Made by a program: the position numbers and the translations under genes
The notes under the pieces: generated by a model
Database searches by the model: none
Seen by the model: the letters and a program-made list of their open reading frames with translations, nothing else
Told to the model about the DNA's origin: nothing
Shown here: positions 5,852-6,322 of the stretch, piece by piece
How the letters are laid out: every line of letters begins with the position of its first letter
Numbering within the stretch: position 1 is the first letter of the stretch
DNA from: Roseburia sp. CAG:309
GTDB taxonomy: Bacteria; Bacillota; Clostridia; Lachnospirales; Lachnospiraceae
Direction of reading: 5' to 3'
Length of the DNA stretch: 6,322 nt
Assembly (NCBI GenBank): GCA_000434115.1
Contig: FR894028.1
Coordinates: 1 to 6,322, forward strand

Positions 5852-6211
5852 TCAAATATCTTTATACTCTAATTCAAGCAGTCGAAAGACTGCTTTTTTC
5901 ATGTCCGGATGTGCGTGATAAGCATTTAACAACATTCGCTCTTCTTTTGTCAGAATTGCTGCCGCGTCAGATTTCTGCGGTGTTGTGACTGTGTAGCCAA
6001 AGGTCTCCAGTATATTTTCAATGTGATAATATCGACATAAAGTCATCAGTGTGTCAGCATTTGGCTGACTGTTCCCATTTTCCCATCCGTAGATTGTTTT
6101 TGATTTTGCAGGGATATTCTGGGCATTCAAATAGTCGCTCACTTCGTCCACGGAGAGGTTGTTCAACTTCCGGTAGTAACGCAGTGCGCGTGCAATGTTA
6201 GGGTTCTTCAT
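5852..6211 (-). CDS. XRE-type helix-turn-helix transcriptional regulator, small
   Basis: Predicted 119-residue DNA-binding protein. An N-terminal lambda-repressor-like HTH occupies about residues 5-64: ALRYYRKLNNLSVDEVSDYL (9-28) covers helices 1-2, and SKTIYGWENGNSQPNADTLMTLC (37-59) covers the recognition region, with the YGWENG turn and the P-D-L pattern typical of XRE proteins. The C-terminal part, LTKEERMLLNAYHAHPDMKKAV (88-109), resembles the short helical tail seen in many phage- or mobile-element-type repressors of Firmicutes. No LexA-like peptidase or sensor domain follows, so ligand and targets are unknown. It converges on yitJ (9-bp gap), and its 3' end contains the yitJ terminator in antisense. 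The start is ATG at 6211; an in-frame TGA upstream and the lack of other start codons make it the only option, although the GGAGG is 13 nt away. A promoter and a dyad lie just upstream, consistent with possible autoregulation. Confidence 0.85.
   Translation of the reverse strand: MKNPNIARALRYYRKLNNLSVDEVSDYLNAQNIPAKSKTIYGWENGNSQPNADTLMTLCRYYHIENILETFGYTVTTPQKSDAAAILTKEERMLLNAYHAHPDMKKAVFRLLELEYKDI
5876..5899 (+). terminator. Intrinsic terminator of yitJ
   Basis: A perfect 8-bp stem AAGCAGTC/GACTGCTT closes on a GAAA tetraloop and runs into six T residues (5894-5899), starting 34 nt after the yitJ stop. It is polar: on the minus strand the stem is followed by GAATTAG with no T-run, so it should stop yitJ transcripts but not those of the opposing regulator gene. 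It lies wholly within that gene's coding sequence, over codons for its KKAVFRLLEL segment. Confidence 0.85.
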
Positions 6212-6224
6212 AGGATTTGTAAAA

Positions 6225-6229
6225 CCTCC
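6225..6229 (-). promoter_or_regulatory. Ribosome binding site of the regulator gene, with long spacing
   Basis: GGAGG on the minus strand is separated from the ATG at 6211 by 13 nt, longer than the usual 5-10. No better start codon exists in frame before an upstream TGA, so translation may be modest (inference). Confidence 0.5.
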
Positions 6230-6249
6230 AATTCACGATATCTAATACC

Positions 6250-6278
6250 ATCATAAAGAATGACAACATACGTGTCAA
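6250..6278 (-). promoter_or_regulatory. Sigma-A promoter of the HTH regulator gene
   Basis: Read on the minus strand: -35 TTGACA (6278-6273), a 17-nt spacer, and -10 TATGAT (6255-6250), one mismatch from consensus. The start is expected near 6243, giving a leader of about 32 nt to the ATG at 6211. Confidence 0.75.
6261..6277. promoter_or_regulatory. Candidate operator dyad over the regulator's promoter
   Basis: TGACA-N7-TGTCA (6261-6265 and 6273-6277) is a perfect 5-bp inverted repeat that covers most of the -35 box and part of the spacer. Its position suits autorepression by the adjacent XRE-type protein. The evidence is only symmetry and place; one arm is also part of the -35 consensus, so chance is possible. 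Confidence 0.3.
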
Positions 6279-6309
6279 GAAGAAAAAAATAGAAAAAGGG
6301 AAAAATAAA

Positions 6310-6315
6310 TTGACA
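6310..6315 (+). promoter_or_regulatory. Possible -35 element of a divergent gene beyond the window
   Basis: TTGACA on the plus strand, 7 bases before the window ends; any -10 would lie outside. It is 31 bp from the regulator's -35 on the opposite strand, the same geometry as the lrgA/yitJ divergent promoters. Confidence 0.3.
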
Positions 6316-6322
6316 TTATGAG

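Overview
The window looks like an ordinary chromosomal segment of a Gram-positive Clostridia-type Firmicute, most likely Lachnospiraceae (Blautia/Dorea/Roseburia-like). This is an inference from protein flavour (a GlmS with Firmicute-type sequence, an RfbC with the clostridial C-terminal extension, a YitJ-type methionine/folate fusion, LrgAB), from strong GGAGG-type ribosome binding sites and from consensus sigma-A promoters. No rRNA, tRNA, CRISPR array, insertion sequence or integrase is visible.

Layout: (1) Bases 1-2815, plus strand: a tight gene run glmS (5' end cut off by the window) - rfbC - a small VanZ-family membrane protein, with gaps of 31 and 11 nt. It looks like an envelope-precursor transcription unit: amino-sugar synthesis, then the epimerase step of dTDP-L-rhamnose, then a membrane protein of unknown function. 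(2) Bases 2812-3865, minus strand: lrgA-lrgB, overlapping by 8 nt, a membrane protein pair of the holin-like/pyruvate-transporter family. It converges on the VanZ gene so tightly that the two stop codons share a palindromic TTAA and no terminator fits between them. (3) Bases 3866-4042: a compact 177-bp divergent control region with a perfect-consensus promoter firing left into lrgAB and a near-perfect one firing right. (4) Bases 4043-5842, plus strand: a monocistronic bifunctional homocysteine S-methyltransferase / methylenetetrahydrofolate reductase (YitJ type). Its predicted leader is only about 33 nt, too short for the SAM riboswitch that precedes the Bacillus subtilis homologue. (5) Bases 5852-6211, minus strand: a small XRE-type DNA-binding protein, convergent with yitJ at a 9-bp gap. 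The intrinsic terminator that best suits yitJ lies inside the 3' coding end of this gene on the opposite strand. (6) Bases 6212-6322: the promoter region of the regulator, with a dyad overlapping its -35 element and a plus-strand TTGACA at the window edge that hints at a divergent gene beyond.

I see no clear new biological system. The most interesting points are regulatory: four copies of one 7-8-mer in alternating orientation at the yitJ/regulator junction, which allow alternative pairings around the terminator; a terminator embedded in an antisense coding sequence; two divergent promoter pairs with identical 31-bp spacing between their -35 boxes; and the missing S-box in front of the methionine enzyme.
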